Of a stretch of DNA of 15,396 bases, positions 1 through 7,565 are shown one piece after another. The stretch is from CAYZJD01 sp964478455. GTDB lineage: Bacteria; Acidobacteriota; Terriglobia; Bryobacterales; Bryobacteraceae. The position numbers were made by a program, and so were the translations under genes. The stretch's first letter is position 1. Each line of letters starts with the position of its first letter. The stretch is taken from NCBI GenBank assembly GCA_964478455.1, contig CAYZJD010000072.1, forward strand, positions 1 to 15,396, written 5' to 3'. The notes under the pieces are model-generated. The model ran no database searches. It was given only the letters and a program-made list of their open reading frames with translations, and had not been told where the DNA came from.

Positions 1-66
1 ACCCAACTCACCATGCTCCGCACCGAATTTTGCAAGCGCCTCTCCTGACTTGCCTCAACAAAGCTG

Positions 67-1491
67 CTATTGCCCAGGGACTTTCTTCCCCACGGCAATT
101 AGCGACGCCGGCGGCCACGGCAGCCACCGGTCCACCCGCCGCCAGAGCCACACCAGCCGGTCGAAGAACCGCAGTTGCAGCGGGGGGATCGTCGAGCGCT
201 TCAACAGCCGGCCATTGACATACCAGCCCGGCCACGAGATGCGGTTGAACTCCAGGATCCGCTCGACGGCGAAGCCCGCTTGCTCCATCCGCTCGCGCAA
301 TTCCTGGCGGCTGTAACGCCGGTAGTGGCCGAGCGCTTTGTCGAGCGCGCCGAAGATCCCCTGGCCGTGCGGCACCAGCACGATCGCCCGCCCGCCGGGC
401 GCGAGCGCACCGTGAATGTTGCGCAAGCCCGCCAGGTCGTCCTCGACGTGCTCCAGCACGTTCAGGCACACCACCGTGTCCACGGACGCTTCCAGGCCGC
501 GAAAGTCCGCCGGATCGGCGAGATTGCAGCGGCGGATCTCCAGGTTCGGCCGGTGCCGCAGGCGCGTCCGCAAGCGCGCGAGGTGCTCTTCGTCGACGTC
601 GGTTGCGATGTAGCGTTCTCGTCTCCGCGCCAGGTGTCGCGTGAGGTTGCCGATTCCGGCGCCGATCTCGAGCACTCGCCGCCCGGCGAAGGGCCGGATC
701 GTATCGGCCATCCACTGATTGAAGCGCGGCGCGCCCGACAGCGTCTCCAGGACCTCGGGTCCCGCTTCCTTGTAGATGTCCCTTACCAGCCAGAAGCGCA
801 GGATCACGCCGAAGGCCGCCACCGCGTCCCGGAAACCGATCTTCTTCCCTTCCTCGTAAGTGCGCCCGTGGTAGCTTACCGGCGTCTCGTAGATGCGTAC
901 CTCGCGTTGGGCGAGCTTGATGGTCAGCTCCGGCTCAATCCCGAAGCGGTCGCTGCGGATCGGGATGCTCCGCACGAGCGACGTCCGGAACGCCTTGTAG
1001 CACGTCTCCACGTCGGTGAGATTGAGGTCGGCGGCCATGTTGCAGAACGTGGTGAGCATCCAGTTGGCCAGGGCGTGCCAGAAGTAGAGCACGCGCCGCT
1101 CGCCCGCCACCAGGAAACGCGAGCCGTAGACTGCATCCGCCTTGCCTTCCAGAAGCGGACGGAGCAGTTTCGCGTATTCATCCGGATCGTACTCGAGATC
1201 GGCGTCCTGGATGATGGTGAACTCGCCCCGCGCATGCTCGAGCGCGGTGCGGATGGCCGCGCCCTTGCCGCGGTTCCGCGGGTGGCGGACGAGCCGAACG
1301 ACACCGGGATGGCGCTCCACGAAGCCCGCGGCCACGTCCGCCGAGCCGTCGTCCGAACCATCGTCCACGACGATGATTTCGCGGTCCATGCCCTCCGGCA
1401 GCGGGGCGCGCAATACGCGCTCCAGGATGGCGGCGATGTACTCCTCCTCGTTGTAAAGCGGTACGAGAACGGACAGCGACGGCGAGCGCAT
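67..1491 (-). CDS. Bifunctional family 2 glycosyltransferase / SAM-dependent methyltransferase
   Basis: A 474-residue fusion. Residues about 5-235 are a GT-A family 2 glycosyltransferase of the dolichyl-phosphate-mannose-synthase-like type: LVPLYNEE near the N-terminus, VVDDGSDDGS at 41-50, NRGKGAA for the sugar-nucleotide region and the metal-binding DAD at 96-98. Residues about 255-440 are a class I methyltransferase with motif I VLEIGAGIG at 273-281 and a LNVLEHVED motif. It probably moves a sugar onto a lipid or glycan carrier in the cytoplasm; the methyltransferase substrate cannot be inferred. I chose ATG at 1491 because homology begins almost immediately after it; a GTG at 1527 is in frame but would run through a palindrome and promoter. 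There is no clear Shine-Dalgarno sequence, and a TACAAT hexamer lies only 11 nt upstream, so the mRNA may be nearly leaderless. The gene is divergent from the glycosidase at 1541. The two-domain assignment is secure; the physiological role is not. Confidence 0.88.
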   Translation of the reverse strand: MRSPSLSVLVPLYNEEEYIAAILERVLRAPLPEGMDREIIVVDDGSDDGSADVAAGFVERHPGVVRLVRHPRNRGKGAAIRTALEHARGEFTIIQDADLEYDPDEYAKLLRPLLEGKADAVYGSRFLVAGERRVLYFWHALANWMLTTFCNMAADLNLTDVETCYKAFRTSLVRSIPIRSDRFGIEPELTIKLAQREVRIYETPVSYHGRTYEEGKKIGFRDAVAAFGVILRFWLVRDIYKEAGPEVLETLSGAPRFNQWMADTIRPFAGRRVLEIGAGIGNLTRHLARRRERYIATDVDEEHLARLRTRLRHRPNLEIRRCNLADPADFRGLEASVDTVVCLNVLEHVEDDLAGLRNIHGALAPGGRAIVLVPHGQGIFGALDKALGHYRRYSRQELRERMEQAGFAVERILEFNRISWPGWYVNGRLLKRSTIPPLQLRFFDRLVWLWRRVDRWLPWPPASLIAVGKKVPGQ

Positions 1492-1540
1492 CAGGCCATG
1501 CCATTGTACAAAACGACCGTTTTGCACGATACTGGCGGCG
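1492..1540. promoter_or_regulatory. Compact divergent promoter with central palindrome
   Basis: This 49-bp gap separates two divergent start codons. It contains an inverted repeat at 1503-1530 with 11 of 13 arm positions paired, whose inner arms CAAAACG and CGTTTTG are perfect and separated by AC. On the minus strand TACAAT (1508-1503) could serve the glycosyltransferase. On the plus strand TTGTAC (1504-1509), an 18-bp spacer and GATACT (1528-1533) could serve the glycosidase. The palindrome covers both promoters, as an operator for a dimeric repressor would. Promoters and operator are inferred from sequence only. Confidence 0.5.
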
Positions 1541-2824
1541 ATGATGCAAGGACTCTTCGTTCTTCTGATCTCCGCGCCGGCGCTCGCCGCCGCGCCGCCT
1601 AAGGTTCAGATCGTCAAGACCGTCTCCGGCTGGCAGCTCCAGCACGGCGGCGCGCCCTACTTCATCAAGGGCGCCGGCGTCACCGGCTTTCTCGATCGCC
1701 TGCCCGCGGCCGGCGGCAACTCCGTCCGCACCTGGAGCGTCTCGGAGGAGGTTCTCGAGCAGGCCGCCGCTCACGGCCTTACCGTCTGCCTCGGCCTCCC
1801 CATCGGCATTCCGCGCCACGGGTTCGACTACGGCGATCCGGCACAAGTAGCCGCTCAGAAACAGGAGACGCGCGAGACCGTTCTCAAGCTCAAGGACCAC
1901 CCGGCTCTGCTGTTCTGGGCGCTCGGCAACGAGCTCGAGCTGAACGTCGGTGAGGCCGAGCGCATCCGCCTATGGAAGGCGCTGAACGACCTCGCGGTGA
2001 TGATTCACGACCTCGATCCGAACCATCCGGTCATCGCCGTGCTCGCCGGCACGGGCAAGACCAAGCTCGCCGAACTGAAGGAGCACTGCCCGGCGCTGGA
2101 CGCGGTGGGCATCAACGCCTATGGCGGGATGATGAAGGTACCCGAGGAGGTCGCAAGCCAGGGCTGGGACAAAGCGTACATCGTCACTGAGTTCGGACCG
2201 CGCGGCTACTGGGAGGTGGAGAAGACTCCCTGGGGCCTTCCCATCGAGGACACCAGCACCGAGAAGGCCGCCTTCTACCTCAAGGCTTACCGCCACGCGG
2301 TCGAAAACCGCCCGAACTGCCTCGGCTCCTATGTCTTCCTCTGGGGCCACAAGCAGGAGAAGACCCACACGTGGTTCAACCTGCTGTTCTCGGACGGCGG
2401 CCTCACGGGCGCGGTGGATGCGATGACCTACGTCTGGACGGGCAAGTGGCCCGCGAACCGCGCGCCCGCGATCGGACCGCTCGGAGTGAAGATCGTCGCC
2501 GAGGGTTCGCCCGGCGACGACGGCCGGCGCGTCTTCGCTCCCGGCGCGAAGCTGCGCTGCCAGGTGGATGCCTCCGACCCCGACGGCGACGCGCTGCACG
2601 TCGCCTGGGATTTGCGGCTCGACGTTTCGGACAATCCCAGCACCGGCGGCGACCACGAACCCTCCACACCGCCCATCGCGGGCGCCGTGGTGTCCGCCGA
2701 GCGCGCCGAGGCGCTCATCCGCCTGCCGGAAAAGCAGGGCAACTATCGCGTGTTCGTTTACGTCCGCGACGGGAGAGGGTCCATCGCCACGGCGAATGTG
2801 CCGCTGGCCGCTCGTGAGCAATGA
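1541..2824 (+). CDS. Exported clan GH-A-like glycoside hydrolase with C-terminal Ig/PKD-like domain
   Basis: This 427-residue protein starts with a short hydrophobic signal peptide ending near ALAAAPP (residues 15-20). Residues about 22-305 read as a TIM-barrel glycosidase resembling the glycoside hydrolase family 2 barrel: FIKGAGVTGF and NSVRTWS near the N-terminus, LLFWALGNELEL with the expected acid/base E131, and YIVTEFGPRGYWE with the expected nucleophile E217. This pair fits a retaining clan GH-A mechanism. Residues about 310-425 resemble a PKD/Ig-like beta-sandwich (DASDPDGDALHVAWDL). The substrate is unknown; family placement (GH2-like, GH17-like or an unclassified beta-glucanase) needs a profile search. 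The start is ATG at 1541, with an equally good ATG at 1544. The stop overlaps the start of the NTPase gene, so the two are probably cotranscribed and translationally coupled. Confidence 0.8.
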   Translation: MMQGLFVLLISAPALAAAPPKVQIVKTVSGWQLQHGGAPYFIKGAGVTGFLDRLPAAGGNSVRTWSVSEEVLEQAAAHGLTVCLGLPIGIPRHGFDYGDPAQVAAQKQETRETVLKLKDHPALLFWALGNELELNVGEAERIRLWKALNDLAVMIHDLDPNHPVIAVLAGTGKTKLAELKEHCPALDAVGINAYGGMMKVPEEVASQGWDKAYIVTEFGPRGYWEVEKTPWGLPIEDTSTEKAAFYLKAYRHAVENRPNCLGSYVFLWGHKQEKTHTWFNLLFSDGGLTGAVDAMTYVWTGKWPANRAPAIGPLGVKIVAEGSPGDDGRRVFAPGAKLRCQVDASDPDGDALHVAWDLRLDVSDNPSTGGDHEPSTPPIAGAVVSAERAEALIRLPEKQGNYRVFVYVRDGRGSIATANVPLAAREQ

Positions 2825-3363
2825 AGCCGCGCCGCTGGCTGCTGACCGGTCTACCCGGCTGCGGCAAGACCACCGTCGTACGCCGGGTCCTCGAACTGCT
2901 GGCGGGATTGCGCGTTGCCGGCTTCTACACCGAGGAGATCCGGTCGCAGGGGCGCCGCCTTGGCTTCCGCGCCGCCGGCCTCAGCGGCGCTTCCGTCGTG
3001 ATGGCGCACGAAGCCGTTCGCAGTCCAGTCCGGGTCAGCCGCTACGGCGTGGACCTCGAGGCTCTCGACCGGCTGATCGCGGTGGAACTCGACAAGCCAT
3101 CCGCTGAGGTCGATCTCTACGTCATCGACGAGATCGGCAAGATGGAGTGCCACAGCCCCAGGTTCATTGCGGCAACCAGGCGAGTCCTCGACAGCCCCAT
3201 CCCGCTCCTTGCCACGATTGCCATGAAGGGCGAAGGCTTCATCGCCGAGGTGAAAGCGCGCGCCGATGCCGTCCTGGTCCTCGTCACGCCCGCGAACCGC
3301 GACCGGCTTCCGGCCGAACTCGCTGCCGCGATCCGGCGGGCCGCGCCGCCTCGCGCGGTCTGA
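2821..3363 (+). CDS. THEP1-family nucleoside-triphosphatase
   Basis: A 180-residue P-loop NTPase of the THEP1 (NTPase_1) family, close to the usual family length. Visible motifs are Walker A GLPGCGKTT at residues 10-18, the family segment GFYTEEIRSQGRRLGFRA, Walker B with signature VIDEIGKMEC around 101-110 (D103, E104), and the late VLVLVTPANRD segment. Family members hydrolyse nucleoside triphosphates in vitro; their cellular role is poorly understood. There is no signal peptide, so it should be cytoplasmic. The ATG overlaps the upstream TGA in an ATGA arrangement, implying translational coupling to an exported glycosidase, an unexpected partner. The family call is strong; the cellular role is unknown. 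Confidence 0.88.
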   Translation: MKPRRWLLTGLPGCGKTTVVRRVLELLAGLRVAGFYTEEIRSQGRRLGFRAAGLSGASVVMAHEAVRSPVRVSRYGVDLEALDRLIAVELDKPSAEVDLYVIDEIGKMECHSPRFIAATRRVLDSPIPLLATIAMKGEGFIAEVKARADAVLVLVTPANRDRLPAELAAAIRRAAPPRAV

Positions 3364-3404
3364 AGATCACGAAAGGGGCCCGATTTTGGGATGATACGGT
3401 CACC

Positions 3405-5261
3405 GTGACACGCATCTGGCTTCTGCTTTGCCTCGCCGCCGCGCCTTTGGCGGCGGCGACCAAGACCTTCGTTTTCCACAACGCCATTCGGGACCTCGAG
3501 GAATTCCGGACCTACGCCAAGATCGCCAGCCGGCTGAAGCGTTACGGCGCGGTGCAGATCGACATCGGCGTTCTCGCCGAGAAGAGCCGCCACCTGATGC
3601 CGGCCGTGCGGAGTCCGTGGCATGAATACGGCGCTTACATGGCCAGTCCCGCCGCATTCTTTCCCCATCCCAAGGTCGCGCCGCACCTGCCGGCGGAGTG
3701 GGTCGCGAAGAACCGCGAACTGCTGCTGGCCAAGGCGGCTATCTTGAGGGAACTTGGCTTGGAGGCGGTGTTCTCGGGCAATGAGACGCAGTACCTGCCG
3801 GAGTCCTTCTTCCGCGAGCACCCTCACTTGCGAGGTCCGCGCGTGGACCACCCCCGCCGGAGCGCCAAGGAGGAGTTTGCCTGGTGCGTGGACCTGGCCG
3901 AAACCCTGGAGATCATCGAGTGGATGGTCGAGCAACTGAAACGGAACGTACCCGAGATTCAGGCGATCCACTCCTGGAACAACGACTCCGGCTCTGGTCT
4001 GTGTTATGCGGCGTGGCAGTACAGCGGGCCGAACGGTCCCGCTCATTGCCGGGGCCGTCATGTGGGCGCCCGGGTGCGCGGCCTGATGGAAGCCATGGAC
4101 CGCGGGGCGCGGAAGGGCGGCGGGCCAGTTCAGATCCTCCTGGACGGCAGCTTCGCGCCCTCCGACCTCGACCTGGCCCAGCCGCTGCTGCCTCCGTATG
4201 CGTCGTTCCGGCACCGCGACAACTCCATCCTCGTGGCCAAGACCATGTTGCGCGAGGCCTATCCCGTGCGGGGCCTCATCGACGTGCTCGCGGTCCTTCA
4301 GGCCATGGAGAGGTTTCACGATCCCGAGATCCGGACCGTCCGCATCGAGACCTGCCAGTCTTGGTACTACCGGGCCAACGAACCGATTCAAACGGTGGAG
4401 CGGCTGGTGGAGATCGTGGAGGACTCGGTGCGCACGCCGGCCCGGGGCCTGCTGGCGCGCATCCAGAGGGCCCGCGCGCTGGCCGCGCGGTGGGCCGGGG
4501 AGAAGAACGCCGACCGCGCGCTGGAGGGCTTCGACCTGGTCCGCCAGTCGTTCCGCCTCTTCGTGCGGCCGTTCTTTCCGCCCATCGACGTCGTGCTCAG
4601 CCCTGGCTACGCCTATACGGTTTCCAACCGGCTGATAACCAGGCCCCTGGTCATCCGGCCGGATCTGCTCGCCACGGAGGAGGAGGCCTATTTTCTGCCG
4701 TACATCTTCGCCACTCAGGAGAGCGACGCTCGTCTGGACTACAACGTGGCGCACGGGGCCAGGCGAACCGCCCCGGACCGCTATCGCTCCGACGCGTTTC
4801 ACAGTATCCATGACCCGGCGCTCGAAGCGGCCGGCATCTTCGAGAGCGTGACGGAGGCGCCGGAAGCCTCCTGGTTCCGCCAACTGGCGATCTCGCTGCG
4901 GCTGTGGGCGAGCACGGTGCGGAGTCACGACAACTTCTGCTTCGGGCAGTTGATACGCGACCGGAACCGTGAGGTTCTCGCCGGCGAGCCACGAACTCCG
5001 GCCAAGCGGCCGGACAGCGCCGGTGACGCGGACCTGCTGCAATGGAACGACATCCAGCGGGACGAGCTGGACAACACGCAGGAACTCATCGCGCTGCTCA
5101 AGAATGGCGGGCTGGAGCTGGTTGCGCGGGCGCGCGAGGCCCGCGAGGAGGACACGTTCCTGCTCGGCCCGGACATCCTCGGCGCGCTCCAGAAGAAAGC
5201 CGGCATCATGAGGAAGCGCTGGCTGGACGCCCAGCGGTTCCTGATGCCGGCAGCGAGATAA
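3405..5261 (+). CDS. Secreted protein of unknown function, possibly TIM-barrel glycosidase-like
   Basis: A 618-residue protein that I do not recognise as a named family. I start it at GTG 3405 because it gives a clean signal peptide (MTRIWLLLCLAAAPLAAATK) directly before conserved-looking sequence; the in-frame region upstream to 3147 lies inside the NTPase gene. The N-terminal half looks like an alternating beta/alpha fold: GAVQIDIGV (48-56), LGLEAVFSGNET (118-127) and IQAIHSWNNDSGSGLC (185-200). Acidic or amide residues at strand ends resemble TIM-barrel glycosidases such as those near GH20/GH84, but this is only a resemblance. The C-terminal half is helical, rich in Arg and Glu, with ETCQSWYYRANEP in the middle. 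The start lies 41 nt downstream of the NTPase, so it may belong to the same operon. The gene is surely real; its function is open. Confidence 0.7.
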   Translation: MTRIWLLLCLAAAPLAAATKTFVFHNAIRDLEEFRTYAKIASRLKRYGAVQIDIGVLAEKSRHLMPAVRSPWHEYGAYMASPAAFFPHPKVAPHLPAEWVAKNRELLLAKAAILRELGLEAVFSGNETQYLPESFFREHPHLRGPRVDHPRRSAKEEFAWCVDLAETLEIIEWMVEQLKRNVPEIQAIHSWNNDSGSGLCYAAWQYSGPNGPAHCRGRHVGARVRGLMEAMDRGARKGGGPVQILLDGSFAPSDLDLAQPLLPPYASFRHRDNSILVAKTMLREAYPVRGLIDVLAVLQAMERFHDPEIRTVRIETCQSWYYRANEPIQTVERLVEIVEDSVRTPARGLLARIQRARALAARWAGEKNADRALEGFDLVRQSFRLFVRPFFPPIDVVLSPGYAYTVSNRLITRPLVIRPDLLATEEEAYFLPYIFATQESDARLDYNVAHGARRTAPDRYRSDAFHSIHDPALEAAGIFESVTEAPEASWFRQLAISLRLWASTVRSHDNFCFGQLIRDRNREVLAGEPRTPAKRPDSAGDADLLQWNDIQRDELDNTQELIALLKNGGLELVARAREAREEDTFLLGPDILGALQKKAGIMRKRWLDAQRFLMPAAR

Positions 5262-5280
5262 GCTGCGTGTTTTCCGTCCC

Positions 5281-6390
5281 CTAGTTGCCGAGGTTGAGGT
5301 CGATGGGGAGGCGGACGGTGAGGTTCCGCCCAGGTCCGGTGTGTAGGTTGGCGACCTCGAGCTCGAGCTCGACGCGCTGGAGACCGGTTGGCGCGTTGCC
5401 GGCGACTTGCAGCCAGAGCCCGGCGATCCTCTCCGCCGGGAGTTCCACGGAGGTGACGCGTAGCCAGGCGGGGTCCTTGCCGGCGCGCAGATCGAATGGG
5501 ATCGCGGAATGGTTGCGGAGCCTGAGGACCGCCACCGCCTCTGCCTGATGTTTGCCCAGAAAGGTGCTCTCCACTTTCACCGCCCCCTCCCACAAGCCGC
5601 GCAGGTGCTGCTCGTCGCCCCAGACCTGGCCGTTGACCCAAGCCGCCGTGCGCCGGGCGAACAGCGCTTCCCGGACCCCTGTCAGGCTGGCCGAGGAAGC
5701 GAAGACGAGAGTGATGGGGCGGCTCCGCGGAGTGTAGTCGACGGGCGCGGGGGCGTGGACATCACTGTTGGCGACGATCGCCAGCCCGTGTTCTTCCACC
5801 CACGGGAAAGCCTCGCGATAGAACGTGGTCCCATTAACCAGCTCGATGCCTTGAAAGAGACCTTCCCGGTGCAGGGAGGCCACGAGCGGGAACCACTCCG
5901 GCGTCTGTTTCCATCCGGGATGGTTCCAGAAGACGAACGCACGCTGAGCCTTCGCCCGGCGGAGCGCCTCGGTGAGCTCCACGCCCCGGAGGGCGTTCGG
6001 ATCGGCCAGGAAGAGCGCGTTGTAGTGGATATCGCCCTCGGCCACTTCCGCACCCGGGATGACGAGGAGGCCCCACCAGTCCGCCAGCTCCTTAGCCAAG
6101 GCCGGAGGCCGCGCGAGGTTCACCGGCACGTCCTTTTCGTGGGGGTTGTAGCCGGCATGGTCCGTGAGGGCGATGACATCGAGCCCGTCGCGCCAGGCTT
6201 CGGCAATTCGCGTCGTGGGCCAGACGTCGCCGTCGGAGAAGACGGTGTGCGTGTGGAAATCGCATTTCAAGGTCTTGAGGCCCGGCAGGTCCGGGACGGG
6301 CAGCGGATCGCGGGCCTGGGGCAGCGCAGGGAAGACAAGCAAGGAAATCGAGAGGAGAGCGCCGAAGATGGGTGTCCTGGAATCGAGCAT
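5281..6390 (-). CDS. Exported PHP-domain metal-dependent phosphoesterase-like protein
   Basis: A 369-residue protein with an N-terminal hydrophobic export segment (residues about 8-24), then a PHP domain. Metal-binding motifs are visible: CDFHTHTVFSDGD (H46, H48, D53), ALTDHAG (D77, H78), IPGAEVAEGDIHYN, FWNHPGW, and NSDVHAP near the domain's end. PHP domains bind two or three metals and often hydrolyse phosphoesters; extracytoplasmic members in this lineage have no assigned substrate. The last 100 residues form a separate beta-rich segment ending LTVRLPIDLNLGN. The start ATG at 6390 is preceded 9 nt upstream by a TACAAT hexamer on the same strand, with no Shine-Dalgarno sequence. It is convergent with the secreted protein ending at 5261, with only 19 bp between, and no clear terminator hairpin is visible there. 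Confidence 0.87.
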   Translation of the reverse strand: MLDSRTPIFGALLSISLLVFPALPQARDPLPVPDLPGLKTLKCDFHTHTVFSDGDVWPTTRIAEAWRDGLDVIALTDHAGYNPHEKDVPVNLARPPALAKELADWWGLLVIPGAEVAEGDIHYNALFLADPNALRGVELTEALRRAKAQRAFVFWNHPGWKQTPEWFPLVASLHREGLFQGIELVNGTTFYREAFPWVEEHGLAIVANSDVHAPAPVDYTPRSRPITLVFASSASLTGVREALFARRTAAWVNGQVWGDEQHLRGLWEGAVKVESTFLGKHQAEAVAVLRLRNHSAIPFDLRAGKDPAWLRVTSVELPAERIAGLWLQVAGNAPTGLQRVELELEVANLHTGPGRNLTVRLPIDLNLGN

Positions 6391-6399
6391 GGCTTGGCC

Positions 6400-6405
6400 A
6401 TTGTA
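6400..6405 (-). promoter_or_regulatory. Putative -10 element of the PHP-domain gene
   Basis: TACAAT on the minus strand lies 9 nt before the start codon at 6390, which would give a nearly leaderless transcript. No convincing -35 hexamer is visible. Confidence 0.4.
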
Positions 6406-6464
6406 GTGTACCCGCCCGCCCGCAAGTCGTAGCCGGCGGCTCGCGGCGAGTGGCTGATTGCCGG

Positions 6465-6665
6465 TCCGGCGGCGAGCAGCTCGACGATTCAGGAAGAGGC
6501 CAATTGCCGCTCGACGAGGAGGCGGCGCTGCATGTGGCGAGGCTGGCGAGGTTGCACTCCGATCCCTTCGATCGCATGCTCGTTTGCCAGTCCATCGTTC
6601 ACGGCCTTGCGATCCTCACCCCCGACCCGCTGGTGGCTCAATACCCGGCGCGGGTGGTGTGGTAG
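6465..6665 (+). pseudogene. Remnant of a VapC-type PIN-domain toxin (C-terminal half)
   Basis: The plus-strand frame ending at TAG 6663-6665 carries a typical C-terminal half of the PIN_Sll0205 type of VapC-like toxins: QLPLDEEAALHVARL, then HSDPFDRMLVCQSIVHGL, then AILTPDPLVAQYPARVVW to the stop. The DPFDR...ILTPD segment supplies the distal acidic residues of a PIN RNase active site. The N-terminal half, including the first catalytic Asp and the conserved Glu, is missing; upstream the frame runs into the promoter of the PHP gene. No antitoxin gene is adjacent. I infer a decayed toxin-antitoxin module, inactive as a nuclease. The exact 5' limit of homology (about 6465) is an estimate. Confidence 0.65.
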
Positions 6666-6685
6666 GGGCCAGGCCGTCATCATCG

Positions 6686-6691
6686 TACACT
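6686..6691 (+). promoter_or_regulatory. Putative -10 element of the SDR gene
   Basis: TACACT lies 20 nt before the GTG start at 6712, and a weak Shine-Dalgarno GGGAG follows at 6701-6705. No good -35 hexamer is visible; the upstream sequence is the end of the PIN remnant. Confidence 0.4.
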
Positions 6692-6711
6692 GAGTCTCGT
6701 GGGAGCAGCAG

Positions 6712-7545
6712 GTGCGTAAGGATGAACTCAGGGGCTGCACGGCGCTGGTCACCGGCGGCGGGCGCGGGTTGGGGCGGGCTTTCGCGACGGTGCTGGCGAA
6801 GGCCGGCGCGGCCGTTGCCATCGCCGCGCGGTCTCGAGATCAATTGGTCCAGACCGAGACCTTGATCCGTGACCACGGAGGCGCCGCTGTTTCCGTGACG
6901 GCCGATGTTTCGGATCCGGACTCCGTCCGGGCGATGGTGATGCAGGTCGAGAACGCGCTCGGACCGGTGGATCTTCTCGTCAACAACGCGGGCACGGGCG
7001 GTCCTTTCGGCCCGACCTGGGAAGCCGATGCCGAGGAGTGGTGGAGTTGCCTGGAGATCAATCTGCGTGGCGCGTTTCTATGTTGCCACGCCGTCCTTCC
7101 GTCGATGATCGCGCGCGGCCGCGGCCGGATTATTAACGTCGCCAGCGGGGCGGGCGCTGCGCCCATCGCCTACATGTCGGCTTACGTGACCAGCAAGGCG
7201 GCGCTGATTCACTTCACCGAGACGCTTGCGGCGGAAACGAGGCCGCGCGGAATCGCGGTCTTTTCGATTCATCCAGGAACCGTGAGAACCTCCTTGAGCG
7301 AAGATGTGATGGGCTCGGCGAAGGGCAGGCTCTGGCTGCCCTGGTTCCGGAGCATCTTCGAGCGGGGAGAGGACGTCAGTCCGGATGCGGCGTCACGACT
7401 CGTGCTTTTTCTGGCTTCCGGCGCCGCCGACAGACTGAGCGGCCGGTTCTTCATGGTTCCGGAGGATCCGGCCGAGGTTGTCCGCCGTGCCGGCGAAGTG
7501 GAGTCGGATGACCTCTACGTTCTGCGGCTCCGACGGCTCACTTGA
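6712..7545 (+). CDS. Short-chain dehydrogenase/reductase (classical SDR)
   Basis: A 277-residue NAD(P)-dependent oxidoreductase with a full classical SDR motif set: cofactor glycine motif TGGGRGLG at 14-21, acidic DV at 65-66, NNAG at 91-94, catalytic S145, and Y158-x-x-x-K162 in AYVTSKAA. HPGTVRTSL follows at the expected place after the active site. The substrate cannot be told from sequence; R40 (IAARS) after the second beta strand slightly favours NADP(H). The start is GTG at 6712, with GGGAG 6 nt upstream. The C-terminal 70 residues (from the LWLPWFRSIF region) are less typical. It converges on the aminotransferase at 7566-8969 with a 20-bp gap, so the two are not an operon. Confidence 0.92.
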   Translation: MRKDELRGCTALVTGGGRGLGRAFATVLAKAGAAVAIAARSRDQLVQTETLIRDHGGAAVSVTADVSDPDSVRAMVMQVENALGPVDLLVNNAGTGGPFGPTWEADAEEWWSCLEINLRGAFLCCHAVLPSMIARGRGRIINVASGAGAAPIAYMSAYVTSKAALIHFTETLAAETRPRGIAVFSIHPGTVRTSLSEDVMGSAKGRLWLPWFRSIFERGEDVSPDAASRLVLFLASGAADRLSGRFFMVPEDPAEVVRRAGEVESDDLYVLRLRRLT

Positions 7546-7565
7546 ACGAAGCGAGACCGCCGATG

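Noticed and set aside
1..66. A terminator or gene end left of the glycosyltransferase
   Set aside because: No hairpin with a T run or coding signal is visible in these bases.
3147..3404. N-terminal extension of the secreted 618-residue protein
   Set aside because: It lies mostly within the NTPase gene in another frame, and it would bury the signal peptide that begins at GTG 3405.
3117..5042. A 641-codon antisense open frame opposite the secreted 618-residue protein
   Set aside because: Arg/Gly/Pro-rich composition, no domain signals, and it exactly shadows a gene with a signal peptide; expected from high GC content. The same applies to the antisense frames at 175-1602 and 7704-8987.
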